64,000 nucleotides of DNA, taken from NCBI RefSeq assembly GCF_026239555.1, contig NZ_JAPIVP010000009.1:124001-188000 (forward strand), read 5' to 3'. Under the pieces are notes generated by a model. The model searched no databases. It had not been told where the DNA came from and saw nothing but the letters and a program-made list of their open reading frames with translations. Shown here in pieces: positions 10,228-19,024 of this stretch. The stretch comes from Pedobacter sp. PF22-3 (GTDB lineage: Bacteria; Bacteroidota; Bacteroidia; Sphingobacteriales; Sphingobacteriaceae). Within the stretch, counting starts at the first letter, position 1; every line of letters starts with the position of its first letter. Position numbers and translations under genes: made by a program.

Positions 10228-10566
10228 ATGGAGAATAATTTAAATACGGCTGAGTGTCCTGCTATGGAAACCATCGCGCTGATTGGAGGACGGTGGAAAG
10301 TGATTATTTTGCATGTGCTTTCTAAGGGTACCAGGCGTTTTGGCGAAATCATCGTTCGGATACCCTCCATATCAAGAAAGGTATTAACTGAACAGTTGAG
10401 AGAGCTGGAAGCTGATGGATTAATTAGCAGGATGGAATACAAAGCGATTCCACCAAAGGTTGAGTATGCCCTCACAGCATTTGGAAAAAGCCTCTGCCCG
10501 CTATTAAGCTACATATCAGCATGGAAACGAAATACGGAGGCTGGTTTATCTTCCGACAGCTTATAA
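10228..10566 (+). CDS. HxlR family transcriptional regulator
   Basis: 112 aa. It contains the family's N-terminal Cys-Pro (C10), 'GGRWKVIIL' (20-28), 'RRFGEI' (36-41), recognition helix 'ISRKVLTEQLRELE' (48-61) and wing 'VEYALT' (78-83). The conserved cysteine before the GGRWK helix is the residue oxidised or alkylated in redox-sensing members; use here is inference. It is divergent from the NmrA-like reductase and probably autoregulated through GTAAC sites directly upstream of its start. This is a paralogue of the HxlR at 3513-3872, with a different recognition helix. Confidence 0.92.
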   Translation: MENNLNTAECPAMETIALIGGRWKVIILHVLSKGTRRFGEIIVRIPSISRKVLTEQLRELEADGLISRMEYKAIPPKVEYALTAFGKSLCPLLSYISAWKRNTEAGLSSDSL

Positions 10567-10624
10567 CTTCTTACTTTGCATGAATTAAATTTAAAATCAA
10601 TGTCCCATCTTTGATGTATTGTTT

Positions 10625-11398
10625 TCAGGAATATAATTTCTGCTCGTTGGTATAATAACTGGTCCTTCCGCCTATTTTTTCTGCCTTTACCGCCGCTCCG
10701 GACGGGGACTTCTCCAGCTGTGCGCCATGCACTTTCATAAAATCACGCAGCTCGCCCCGAAGCTCATCTCCATTCTCTTTTGCGATAGCTGCAATGGCTT
10801 CTTTTAAAACAGCTCCCAAACTCTTGAACAATTTCTTTATTATTTTTTCGGGTATAGCTGAGCTGATCGAAAAAGGTGATACCCTGACATCCCATAGGAT
10901 TTCATCAGCATATGAATTACCAATTCCCCGCATTTTTTTCTGGTCCATCAGTACCTCCTTAATCATTTTCTTACTCTTAAAAAGCACTTCAGTAAAATAT
11001 CCCTCGTCCATTTCCAGCGCATCTGGTGCCTTGGCTGCCTCAGGATTTAAGGTAGGTGTTGCTGCTCGCAACATATCTACAACTGCAAACCCCTCGCCCC
11101 CGGCAAAATGAAATGAAAGGATAGTATATTTCGGAAGTTCGGAATCTTTCTTTAATACCTCCAGTTTTCCCCGAAGCATGAGGTGGACCTGTAAAACTTC
11201 CTTACTGAAGTGAAAGTGCAAGGTTTTTCCATAACGTAAAACCTTTCTAAGTTTTTCTCCTTCGAGCTTTGCCTTGAGCTGTGCAGCAGTTACATTTAGC
11301 TTTTTCGCCACCTTTACTTCCAACTCCTCCAGGGTCTTCCCCCTGAACCGATGCGAGAGGATCTGCGCAAATACTTATAAGTCGGGTAGTTCAGCCAT
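10625..11398 (-). pseudogene. Fpg/Nei-type DNA glycosylase interrupted by a nonsense codon
   Basis: Reading from the ATG at 11398 gives 'MAELPDL', then TAA at 11375-11377, then in the same frame 'VFAQILSHRFRGKTLEELEV' and the rest of a glycosylase. Reading through the stop gives 257 residues. A CAA-to-TAA (Gln-to-stop) change explains it with no frameshift. The body has the H2TH region ('MRGIGNSYADEILWDVRVSP') and a zincless-finger-like end ('GGRTSYYTNEQ'). In Fpg/Nei enzymes the N-terminal Pro2 and Glu3 do the chemistry. Here position 2 is Ala, and the N-terminus is separated from the body by the stop. The remaining open frame begins at a TTG (11323) and would lack it. Likely a recent pseudogene, or a single-base sequence error. 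Confidence 0.8.
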
Positions 11399-11490
11399 AA
11401 CAATTTTTTAAGATTAAACGCGCAAATATTTTTTGATCTCCCTTACCGGGCCACCTGATCAATCAGCAAGATTGAAACATTGTTCAGACC

Positions 11491-11571
11491 CTAAAAGTTT
11501 AGGCCAATGCGCAGCATATACGAATAGGTATCCCTAACAATCTGGCGAAGCATATAGATTTCATAAATTGG
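11491..11571 (-). pseudogene. C-terminal remnant of an outer-membrane beta-barrel gene
   Basis: The minus strand encodes 'PIYEIYMLRQ' followed by 'RDTYSYMLRIGLNF' and a TAG stop (11491-11493). The alternating aromatic/polar pattern and the terminal Phe are those of the last strand of an outer-membrane beta-barrel. No start, ribosome-binding site or upstream coding sequence goes with it: the plus-strand gene at 11681 occupies the place where its body would be. I read it as the tail left by a deletion or replacement; the family beyond 'barrel' is unknown. Confidence 0.35.
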
Positions 11572-11680
11572 ACAAATAAGTATCAAAACATAAACATACT
11601 TGACATTTTAATAGCTATATTGGTTTTATCTAAAAGTTAAACAAAATTTTTATCGATTTACATATTACGCTATCTCAAGT

Positions 11681-12412
11681 ATGAACACTTACGCTAAACA
11701 AAAAGCAGGTAACGAAAGTAAAACTCCTAATCATACTGATTCACAGAAAAACAACCAGCAGAAATTAGTTTCACAATTTGTAGATAACAGAACAAAAGCT
11801 GTTGCACAGCGGAAATTTCAGGAGACGGTAAATAGTCGCTACGAAGCCATCCAGTTCAAAACCTTCGAGAACAATATAAACAGTAAACAAACTTCTTCTA
11901 ATGTTATACAATTTGGCCCAGGCAGACCGTCATTTTCTGGTCCTGCAGCAAAAATCAGGAAAAACGGCAGTGATCACGTAAAGGCCAAGAAATACGATAT
12001 GGCTCATAGGCTTTCTTTAAAAGATATTAGGACGATTGTGACCAGCAAAGACCATTTACTTATTAAGCAGGTTATAAAAAAAGTAACCATTCCTGAACGT
12101 GATTTTGGAAAATACAAAAAAGGCTACAAAGGGTATTATAATGATGTGAAAGACATAACCGATGATAGTTCTCTAATTAAAGCATTAAACAATAGTCCTT
12201 TTAATTTGAGGCCTGGAAATCCATCAAGAAATAGAAGTTTGGGTGCCGCTTTTGACGGAAACTTTGATGATGATGGATATGAAACTGATCAATCAGAAGC
12301 TTTGAGGCCTTTTGCACGAACCCATGGTAAGAAACACAAAACATCAAGTTATTTACCAGACAAAGATCTTAAGCGTTGGGAAAAATCTGCATTTGGTGAT
12401 TTAGATATTTAA
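11681..12412 (+). CDS. Candidate eCIS-type cargo/toxin protein with DUF4157-like leader motif
   Basis: 243 aa, lysine-rich and hydrophilic, no signal peptide. The N-terminal ~75 residues are low-complexity (Asn, Gln, Lys). They carry 'FVDNRTKAVAQRKFQE' (33-48) and then 'NVIQFG' (74-79). That motif resembles the leader found on Bacteroidota proteins with DUF4157 metalloprotease domains and on cargo of extracellular contractile injection systems. The C-terminal ~160 residues contain 'KYDMAHRLSLKDI' (104-116) and 'NSPFNLRPGNPSRNRSLG' (171-188). Such conserved His/Asn/Arg text resembles polymorphic nuclease toxins, but I cannot assign a family. No injection-system, immunity or protease gene is nearby; the gene is alone, upstream of tRNA-Arg. 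Expression as a soluble protein is expected. Function is inferred, not shown. Confidence 0.6.
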   Translation: MNTYAKQKAGNESKTPNHTDSQKNNQQKLVSQFVDNRTKAVAQRKFQETVNSRYEAIQFKTFENNINSKQTSSNVIQFGPGRPSFSGPAAKIRKNGSDHVKAKKYDMAHRLSLKDIRTIVTSKDHLLIKQVIKKVTIPERDFGKYKKGYKGYYNDVKDITDDSSLIKALNNSPFNLRPGNPSRNRSLGAAFDGNFDDDGYETDQSEALRPFARTHGKKHKTSSYLPDKDLKRWEKSAFGDLDI

Positions 12413-12535
12413 ATAGGCCAAAATTCAGGCTGATTATAAATCATCATTTGATACTGCTCTACTTGCCCCAACTTAAAGAGATATAGGAATGAAATTAAAA
12501 AAGACTTCCAGTTCTTTACTGAAAGCCTTAGCTTG

Positions 12536-12609
12536 TACCCCGGAAGGGATTCGAACCCCTGACCCACGGTTTAGAAAACCGTTGCTCTATCCAACTGAGC
12601 TACCGAGGC
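12536..12609 (-). tRNA. tRNA-Arg (anticodon TCT)
   Basis: Cloverleaf on the minus strand, 74 nt. The acceptor stem is GCCTCGG with CCGGGGT (two G-U pairs), with discriminator A. The D arm starts TAGCTC and contains TTGGATA. The anticodon stem is ACGGT/ACCGT with loop TTTCTAA, giving anticodon TCT that reads AGA. The T arm is AGGGG-TTCGAAT-CCCTT. CCA is not encoded. It is the only RNA gene found; tRNA ends are common integration sites. Confidence 0.95.
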
Positions 12610-12837
12610 CCATTTTTAATGAGCTGCAAATATAGAAGTTCTATTTAATATGTAAAAATATATTTTAAACTATTTAGAAGCTGCTTTTATCAATTCAAAT
12701 AAGTAATTAAGAGCGAAGCAATTAAAATTCAATTTATGCTAAACAAATTTTAATTCTTCTCACAAAAACAACATTAAACACCGTATTCTCGGTTAAAAAA
12801 TTGAAATAAGTTATCTAAAAAAGATTAGAAGTTTAAT

Positions 12838-13071
12838 TTAAGCGTCTTCTCCGTTCCAGACATCGTCATCAGCATGCCTGATTTTGTCACCACCCGAGGT
12901 TATACTCTTTAATTCTTCGTGGTGATAATTTCTTTCAGGATTTTCAGGCAATCCGCTATCATGATCCAGCGGCACTTTCCTCAAATGTTCAGGCTTTTTA
13001 ACCTCTGGTAAATCGTCATGCACAACAGATGGCGTTAAGATCTTCTTCCTGGGATTATTGCTATTTTCCAT
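12838..13071 (-). CDS. Small hydrophilic hypothetical protein
   Basis: 77 aa from the ATG at 13071; an upstream TTG would add eight residues. It is highly charged and rich in Pro, His, Asp and Glu ('HDDLPEVKKPEH', 'NPERNYHHEELK', 'RHADDDVWNGEDA'), without hydrophobic segments or a known motif. The composition suggests a soluble, possibly disordered protein. Codon use looks coding, and there is no overlapping better frame. Function not recognised. Confidence 0.55.
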   Translation of the reverse strand: MENSNNPRKKILTPSVVHDDLPEVKKPEHLRKVPLDHDSGLPENPERNYHHEELKSITSGGDKIRHADDDVWNGEDA

Positions 13072-13538
13072 AATTTTAAGAGACTCAAATTTCAAGCCAC
13101 AAGCAAAGGTGAGTTAAAATTTTGGCAATTTGGGTGTATTCATGGATAATAAGGATCAACGGTAATTGTTTGGCGGTTGGCGAAAGGCGTATACAAGCGC
13201 AGCCATTACAAAAATGGCGCACAAATAAATCATTAATTATCTGTGCGCATCTGTGGTAAATTAAACGCTAAAAAGATCCTTCGACTACGCTATCATAGAC
13301 AGAATCTATCAGTACGGTCGTCATTCTCGCGCATGCGGGAATCTTAAGACGTTTGCATTAAGATTATTCATAAGTTTACCGTTTTTCATAGGTACTCATG
13401 AGCAGGTCTTGGTTCCCAACTTGATTGGGAACCAAGACCTCTCGTAGCTTATAATTCACATAAAAAAGCTTTCATTTATTCCGCCACTCTACTAAAAGAT
13501 CCTTCGACTACGCTCAGGATGACAAAAAAAGGAAATAT
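13072..13538. repeat. Intergenic region with two dispersed structured repeats
   Basis: No gene. Two members of a palindromic repeat family occur: 13275-13302 (diverged, GATCCTTCGACTACGC...) and 13498-13524 (GATCCTTCGACTACGCTCAG followed by GATGACA). Related copies lie at 56776, 56871 and 58064. A further REP-like run, 'GTCATTCTCGCGCATGCGGG', is near 13320-13340. A TTCCCAA/TTGGGAA inverted pair lies around 13411-13430 ('GGTTCCCAACTTGATTGGGA'). Confidence 0.6.
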
Positions 13539-14702
13539 TTAATAATTCCCTGTAACCCCGATTTCTAAACCCCTCAGTTCGGCCAGACCTCTTAACCGGC
13601 CAATAGCCGAATAACCCGGATTGGTTTCTTTAGCCAGATCATCCAACATCTGGTGGCCATGATCCGGACGGAAAGGAATTGATTTATCACGTAAACCATT
13701 TTCTGCAGTTAATGCTTTCATGATTTCGTACATGTTTACATCACCACCTAAATGATCGGCTTCGTAAAAACTACCATCTTCATCCTTTTTAACGTTACGC
13801 AAATGCGCAAAATACACCCGCTCTTTAACCGTGTTAAAAATTTCTAAAGTATTATTGCCCATACCAGCACCTAAAGAGCCTGTGCAGAAACACACCCCAT
13901 TAAAAGCCTGGTCTACTGCTTTGATGATATAGTTAAAATCTTCGAGTGTGCTCGCGATTCTTGGCAAACCTAAAATGGCATAAGGCGGATCATCAGGGTG
14001 AATGGTCATTTTGATCCCTTCTTCTGTGCAAACCTCAGCAATAGATGACAGGAAAAATTTTAAATTCTCCTTTAAACCTTCTGTTCCAATGGCTTTGTAT
14101 TCTTTAATACTGTTGCGCAAAGTTTCCAGTTCGATTTCTTTTTCGTTCGGGATGCCCATTAATACATTGATCCGGAGATCAACCAAATCCTGCTCGGTTA
14201 AAGTAACAAATTTTGCTGCAGCGCGATCTAAAATAGATTTAGAATAATCTCCTTCCGCTCCTTCACGCTTCAAAATATAAAGATCAAAAATGGCCAGATC
14301 GATCCAGTTGAAATAAAGTGCTTTTGATCCATCAGTCATTTCCAGATCCAATTGCGTACGTGTCCAGTCTAATACCGGCATAAAATTATAGCACACAATC
14401 TTAATACCGCAGGCCGATAGGTTACGTAAAGAGGTTTTATAATTTTCGATATACTGCCCTGCATCTGCCCTACGCGTTTTAATAGCTTCATGAACAGGAA
14501 CACTTTCTACCACCGACCAGGTTAATCCGGCAGTTTCTATAATGGCTTTTCTTTCCTGAATATCTTCCAAAGGCCACACCTCACCGTGCGGAATATGATG
14601 TAAGGCAGTTACTATACCTGTAGCACCTGCCTGTTTAACGTCTTGTAAGCTCACCGGATCGTTCGGACCATACCAACGCCAGGTTTGTTCTAATTTTTTC
14701 AT
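13539..14702 (-). CDS. uxuA: Mannonate dehydratase
   Basis: 387 aa, close to the usual 390-395 of UxuA. It dehydrates D-mannonate to 2-keto-3-deoxygluconate in the cytosol. Supporting segments are 'TWRWYGPNDPVSL' at the N-terminus, 'GIVTALHHIPHGEVW', 'YNFMPVLDWTRT', 'MTIHPDDPPY', 'CFCTGSLG' and 'RPDHGHQMLDD'; the His/Cys/Asp residues in these bind the metal of the TIM-barrel active site. It is the last gene of the leftward operon GH2-GH88-SDR-uxuA, consistent with a pathway glucuronate to fructuronate to mannonate to KDG. KDG kinase and aldolase are not in the window. Confidence 0.96.
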   Translation of the reverse strand: MKKLEQTWRWYGPNDPVSLQDVKQAGATGIVTALHHIPHGEVWPLEDIQERKAIIETAGLTWSVVESVPVHEAIKTRRADAGQYIENYKTSLRNLSACGIKIVCYNFMPVLDWTRTQLDLEMTDGSKALYFNWIDLAIFDLYILKREGAEGDYSKSILDRAAAKFVTLTEQDLVDLRINVLMGIPNEKEIELETLRNSIKEYKAIGTEGLKENLKFFLSSIAEVCTEEGIKMTIHPDDPPYAILGLPRIASTLEDFNYIIKAVDQAFNGVCFCTGSLGAGMGNNTLEIFNTVKERVYFAHLRNVKKDEDGSFYEADHLGGDVNMYEIMKALTAENGLRDKSIPFRPDHGHQMLDDLAKETNPGYSAIGRLRGLAELRGLEIGVTGNY

Positions 14703-14763
14703 TTATATGATTATACTGATTTAAGGGATAACACAGATTATTTTTCACAATATAATGTGACAT

Positions 14764-15588
14764 TTAAACACCGGAGAATGCGGTAAATCCACCGTCTACT
14801 TTAATATTTTCGCCGTTTACAAATTTAGCAGCATCACTTAGCAAATATACCAACGCCCCAATTAATTCTTCGGGCGCACCAAACCGTTTAAATGGCGTTT
14901 TAGCAATAATGGCCTGCCCTCTTGCCGTTAAAGAACCATCTTCATTGGTTAATAATGCCCTGTTTTGGTTGGTGATGAAAAAGCCAGGTACAATGGCATT
15001 CATCCTGATTTTATCCTGATAACGGTTGGCCAGTTCAACAGCCATCCATTTGGTATAACTCTCAACGGCTGCTTTAGCCATTGAATAGCCCAATACACGG
15101 GTAAGTGCCTGTGTGGCCGAAACCGATGATATATTCACAATACTACCACCGTTTTTGGCAATTGTTGCACCAAAAACCTGTGTAGGCATAATGGTTCCGA
15201 AAAGATTTAAATCAAACGCCTGTTTTAAAGCTGGAACATTAAGATCAAAAACATCACTTCCAGGCTGGATTACGGCTTCGGCTACATTTCCACCGGCTGC
15301 ATTTACCAATGCATCAATGCGGCCATAGGTTTTAATGATGGTTGCGTTTGCCTCCATCAGGTCTTGCTCATTCAATACATCGGCAATAATGTAAATAGCT
15401 TTACCGCCAGCTTCAGTTACCTCTGCAACCCTTTGTTTAGCCACCTCTTCATTTCTTCCAATCACTACAATGGTTGCGCCAGCAGCGCACAGACCATTAA
15501 TAAAGGCCTCGCCCAAAACACCTGTAGCACCGGTAACCACCACTACCTTATTTTTTAACGAGAACAGGCCTTCTACTTCTTTTATCAT
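14764..15588 (-). CDS. SDR oxidoreductase, probable D-fructuronate/mannonate reductase
   Basis: 274 aa classical SDR with TGATGVLG (19-26), 'NAAGGNVAEAV', catalytic Ser in 'VNISSVSATQ', YSMAK, and the 'INGEN-KVDGGF' style C-terminus ('NGENIKVDGGFTAF'). A 60-bp gap separates it from uxuA downstream. In many Bacteroidota the UxuB step (fructuronate to mannonate) is done by an SDR of this type rather than by the long-chain UxuB dehydrogenase. Position directly before uxuA and after two glucuronide-releasing hydrolases supports that role. The exact substrate is inference. Confidence 0.85.
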   Translation of the reverse strand: MIKEVEGLFSLKNKVVVVTGATGVLGEAFINGLCAAGATIVVIGRNEEVAKQRVAEVTEAGGKAIYIIADVLNEQDLMEANATIIKTYGRIDALVNAAGGNVAEAVIQPGSDVFDLNVPALKQAFDLNLFGTIMPTQVFGATIAKNGGSIVNISSVSATQALTRVLGYSMAKAAVESYTKWMAVELANRYQDKIRMNAIVPGFFITNQNRALLTNEDGSLTARGQAIIAKTPFKRFGAPEELIGALVYLLSDAAKFVNGENIKVDGGFTAFSGV

Positions 15589-15702
15589 TTGTTATATATA
15601 TTTTATTCTATTATTAATGTTATTCAAATCCAATACCTTTCAGTATACACCGGGCAAGTTTTTTATCATTCAATGGAAACTGCCGTTACTGATCTTAAAT
15701 CC

Positions 15703-16875
15703 TTATTTTTTACTTCGTAGCAAAGCTTCCAGGTAATAATAATCAGCATAGTTGATTGGCACATCTATTTCAGAATCTGCCGGACGATGCCCTGTGCTAT
15801 GCGTTAAAATAAAACCATAATTTGCGCCTGTTTTACTGGTGTAGGTTGTACTGAGTGATTTTAAGATCTTATTGGCAGCGGCTTTATATTTTTTACCGTA
15901 GGTACTGTATTTTGCCAGTTCGTAAAGTGCTGAAGCGGTAATGGCGGCAGCTGACGCATCTCTTGAAGCTCCGGGGATTTTAGGATCGTTATAATCCCAA
16001 TAAGGAATTCCATCAGCCGGTGTAATTTTATTATTTAAGATAAAAGATGCAATACCATCAGCCTGAGTCAAATACACTTTATTTTTAGTTTCGCGATAAC
16101 ACATGGTATAACCATATAATGCCCATGCCTGGCCCCTTGCCCATGCCGATTCATTTGCATAACCCTGTGCCGTTACTTTTTGAAGCACTTTACCCGTTAA
16201 GGTATCATAATCGATTACATGGTAAGAACTAAAATCGGGTCTGAAATGGTTTTTTAAAGTGGTATTGGCGTGCATAACCGCAATTTTATAGAAAGATGAA
16301 TCGCCGGTTAATTTTGTGGTTTCGAACAAAAGTTCAAGGTTCATCATATTATCAATAATTACAGGATATTTCCATTTATCGCCATTATGATCCCATGATT
16401 TGATTACGCCTGCAGTAGCATTAAACCTGGTAGACAAGGACTTTGCCGCCTGAACAATGACGGCTTTATAGGCCGGATCTCCTGTTAAACGGTATCCGTT
16501 ACCGAACGGACAGTAAACCATAAAACCGAGATCGTGCGTTCCTTTATTAAATTGCTCTTTCTTGATATCTTCCGTATATTTTTTAGCCAATACGAGCCAT
16601 TTTTTATCTTTGGTGTACTGATAGAAATACCAAAGCTCTGCCGGGAAAAATCCACTCGTCCAGTCTTTTGACCCCACCATTTTGAACTGTCCATTTTCTA
16701 CGGTACGTGGCGAAACCAGGTTAGGCTGAACTTTCCTGGCTGAATCTACATTTTTGATCAATATATCGGTTTGTTTGGCAGCAGCTGCAAAAGCCTTTGT
16801 CACATTTAATTCTTGGGCTTTTACTATATTGAAAAACAGTATACTTAATGATACTAAGATTAATTTTAACTTCAT
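15703..16875 (-). CDS. Glycoside hydrolase family 88/105 unsaturated uronyl hydrolase
   Basis: 390 aa with signal peptide (1-20, ending VKAQ), so periplasmic. The (alpha/alpha)6 fold is indicated by repeated segments such as 'DWTSGFFPAELWYFY', 'THDLGFMVYCPFG', 'IIDNMMNLELLF', 'ESAWARGQAWALYG' and 'YWDYNDPKIPGASRDASAAA'. D115 (HDLGF) and D175 (IDNMMN) match the two catalytic aspartates of GH88 unsaturated glucuronyl hydrolases, which hydrate the 4,5-double bond left by polysaccharide lyases. It is second in the GH2-GH88-SDR-uxuA operon and would feed uronate to the cytosolic steps. Confidence 0.9.
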   Translation of the reverse strand: MKLKLILVSLSILFFNIVKAQELNVTKAFAAAAKQTDILIKNVDSARKVQPNLVSPRTVENGQFKMVGSKDWTSGFFPAELWYFYQYTKDKKWLVLAKKYTEDIKKEQFNKGTHDLGFMVYCPFGNGYRLTGDPAYKAVIVQAAKSLSTRFNATAGVIKSWDHNGDKWKYPVIIDNMMNLELLFETTKLTGDSSFYKIAVMHANTTLKNHFRPDFSSYHVIDYDTLTGKVLQKVTAQGYANESAWARGQAWALYGYTMCYRETKNKVYLTQADGIASFILNNKITPADGIPYWDYNDPKIPGASRDASAAAITASALYELAKYSTYGKKYKAAANKILKSLSTTYTSKTGANYGFILTHSTGHRPADSEIDVPINYADYYYLEALLRSKK

Positions 16876-17003
16876 GTTATAACCAGATTAATAAGTTATA
16901 GATAGTAAATTGCTACCTAATTTCCATTTGTATGCCTTCCATCTAATTCAACCTTTCATAAGTTCTTTGAAAACTACTTTTGAAAGCTTATTTATTGCAT
17001 TAA

Positions 17004-18833
17004 TTACTTGTATTTTACTTGCATCTGGTCGTAAAAATCCTTCAGCACAAAAAAGGCTTTCTTTTTCTTACCAGTTTCGCTGATCAATCCCTTTCGGTTC
17101 CAGAAATTCTGATAAATAGGATGTTGTCTTCTTGGTGACCTGAAATCTGTTAAGATCCACGGCGTCATACCGCGTAAAGCACCAATTTTAGTAAGCATGG
17201 TAATCTGATTTTTATACAAAGACTCCTGATACTCTTCACTCCAACGGGTATTTTCGTCGGCATGAAAACCACCCAGAGCATCGCCACCAAACTCGGTAAC
17301 CACTACTGGTTTTTTGTACTTGATATCGAAATTATATTTGGTAATTTCTGATGGATTACCTCCCCAGTACCAGCCAGCATATTCATTAAAACTAACCAGA
17401 TCTATTTTCTCGCCTAAAGGATCATTTAAAACCATGTTATTTCCTTCGCGGTGCACCTCTAAAGCGGCAGCTACTAAACGGGTATCATCTAAAGCGCGGG
17501 CAGCTTCTGCCAAATTGCTCATAAAACTCAAACGGGCATCGCTCAGCGGGGTTTCATTCCCTATTGACCATACAATAACACTTGCCCTGTTTTTATCACG
17601 GACAATCAAATCTGTGAGTTGTTTTTTTGCATTGGCATAAGTTGCCGGATTAGTCCAGCTAATGGTCCAGTAAACAGGTACTTCAGCCCAGACCAATAGT
17701 CCCATTTCATCCGCAAGGCGGATCATTTCCTCGTTGTGCGGATAATGCGCCAGGCGCACGTAGTTACAATTCAAATCTTTAGCCCATTGCAACATCATAC
17801 GCATATCTCCCTCACTGCGTAAGCGCCCGGCTAAAAGCGGGTTCTCATCATGAAGTGATATTCCCCTTAAAAAAATGGATTTACCATTTAAAAGGATGCT
17901 ATCGCCATTAACCTGGATGGTTCTGAAACCAATTTTATCATCAATATTCTCTTTATCGGTTTTGATATTTACCGCATATAATTTTGGTGTTTCCGGCGAC
18001 CATAAACTCAAGTTGTTCCAGGTAAACTCATCTGCAATTTTCCCTTCGCTATCTGTTTTATATTTCTTTTCCAGCTTAAGCTCAGGAATTGAAAGCGTAA
18101 TTTCCTGTCCGGCAGTAGCATCAGCCAGTTTTACCGAAAAGTTTAACAGGTTATTGTTGCCTTTAACCAATTGAAGTTTATAATCACTGATAAAATGCTC
18201 CGGGAATTCAGCGAGATAAACATCACGTGTAATGCCACCGTAATTCCACCAATCGGTATTTACGGTTGGAATTTCATCCTGTTTGCGGATATTATCGACC
18301 TTTAGTACGATGGAGTTTTCTCCGGTTTTTAAATTGCTGGTTACATCAAACTGGAAAGGTGTAAAGCCACCTTTATGCACACCCAGTTTTTTACCGTTAA
18401 GGTAAACATGGGCTTCGTAATTTACAGCACCGAAGTACACAAAATACCTCTTCCCTTTTTCGGGTTTTGCATCAAACTTTCTGCGCAGCCAAACATTACC
18501 CTCATAAAGTTCTAATTTTTCTGATTGCGAATTCCAATCACCAGGGACATTCATTTGAGGCGAATGATCAAAATCATATTCAATCAGCTCTGATTTGTCT
18601 TTCTGCACCTTATCATCATAAAAGCCTCCGGATCCTGATTTCGACTGATCAAATGGATCATGGCGGTAATCGTAATAACCGTTTTCGTAAGGATCGACAA
18701 TATAATTCCATTTACCGTTCAGGCTCTGGGTTTTCCGTCCCTGAATGTTCTGTATAGCCGTAACCTGACCGTAACTGAAGGATGAAAGAAGCGAAAAGCA
18801 GATTAAAAATAGGCTATAGGTTGTTTTTAGCAT
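17004..18833 (-). CDS. Glycoside hydrolase family 2, probable beta-glucuronidase
   Basis: 609 aa with signal peptide (1-23). GH2 sugar-binding domain about 35-215 ('LNGKWNYIVDP', 'NYEAHVYLNGKKLG', 'TDWWNYGGITRDVYL'), immunoglobulin-like domain about 216-305, and TIM barrel about 306-609 ('LRGISLHDENP', 'NYVRLAHYPHNEEM'). The acid/base is E427 in 'VWSIGNET' and the nucleophile E514 in 'VVTEFGGDA'. Length and 'NxK'-like features fit beta-glucuronidases more than the larger beta-galactosidases. Located with GH88 and uxuA, it should release glucuronic acid from oligosaccharides in the periplasm. It is first in the operon and divergent from the LacI regulator. Confidence 0.9.
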   Translation of the reverse strand: MLKTTYSLFLICFSLLSSFSYGQVTAIQNIQGRKTQSLNGKWNYIVDPYENGYYDYRHDPFDQSKSGSGGFYDDKVQKDKSELIEYDFDHSPQMNVPGDWNSQSEKLELYEGNVWLRRKFDAKPEKGKRYFVYFGAVNYEAHVYLNGKKLGVHKGGFTPFQFDVTSNLKTGENSIVLKVDNIRKQDEIPTVNTDWWNYGGITRDVYLAEFPEHFISDYKLQLVKGNNNLLNFSVKLADATAGQEITLSIPELKLEKKYKTDSEGKIADEFTWNNLSLWSPETPKLYAVNIKTDKENIDDKIGFRTIQVNGDSILLNGKSIFLRGISLHDENPLLAGRLRSEGDMRMMLQWAKDLNCNYVRLAHYPHNEEMIRLADEMGLLVWAEVPVYWTISWTNPATYANAKKQLTDLIVRDKNRASVIVWSIGNETPLSDARLSFMSNLAEAARALDDTRLVAAALEVHREGNNMVLNDPLGEKIDLVSFNEYAGWYWGGNPSEITKYNFDIKYKKPVVVTEFGGDALGGFHADENTRWSEEYQESLYKNQITMLTKIGALRGMTPWILTDFRSPRRQHPIYQNFWNRKGLISETGKKKKAFFVLKDFYDQMQVKYK

Positions 18834-18866
18834 AACTTAAGTTTTAATATGATTAATTGATCGTTT

Positions 18867-18874
18867 CAAAACTA
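18867..18874 (-). promoter_or_regulatory. Putative -7 box of the uronate operon
   Basis: On the minus strand TAGTTTTG matches TAnnTTTG, about 33 bp upstream of the GH2 start codon. No good TTG -33 box is present at 17-23 bp, which would suit a promoter needing activation or only weakly active. The neighbouring 'CGTTTcAAA' text resembles half of the LacI palindrome at 19025-19044. Confidence 0.4.
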
Positions 18875-19024
18875 ACAATTAATTGCTGACGGTTTCCATG
18901 TTAGCAGCCTAAATTTGAGCAAAATGCTGTTTTGTAGGGTTCATATTTGATAACGAATTTAAAAAAGCCGACTTGATTAAAAGGCTTTAAATAGGTCAAA
19001 ATGACATAAAGCTTACCGAAACTA

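Noticed and set aside
12413..12535. Immunity gene or attachment repeat next to the cargo candidate
   Set aside because: No ORF and no copy of the tRNA 3' end found between the gene and the tRNA.
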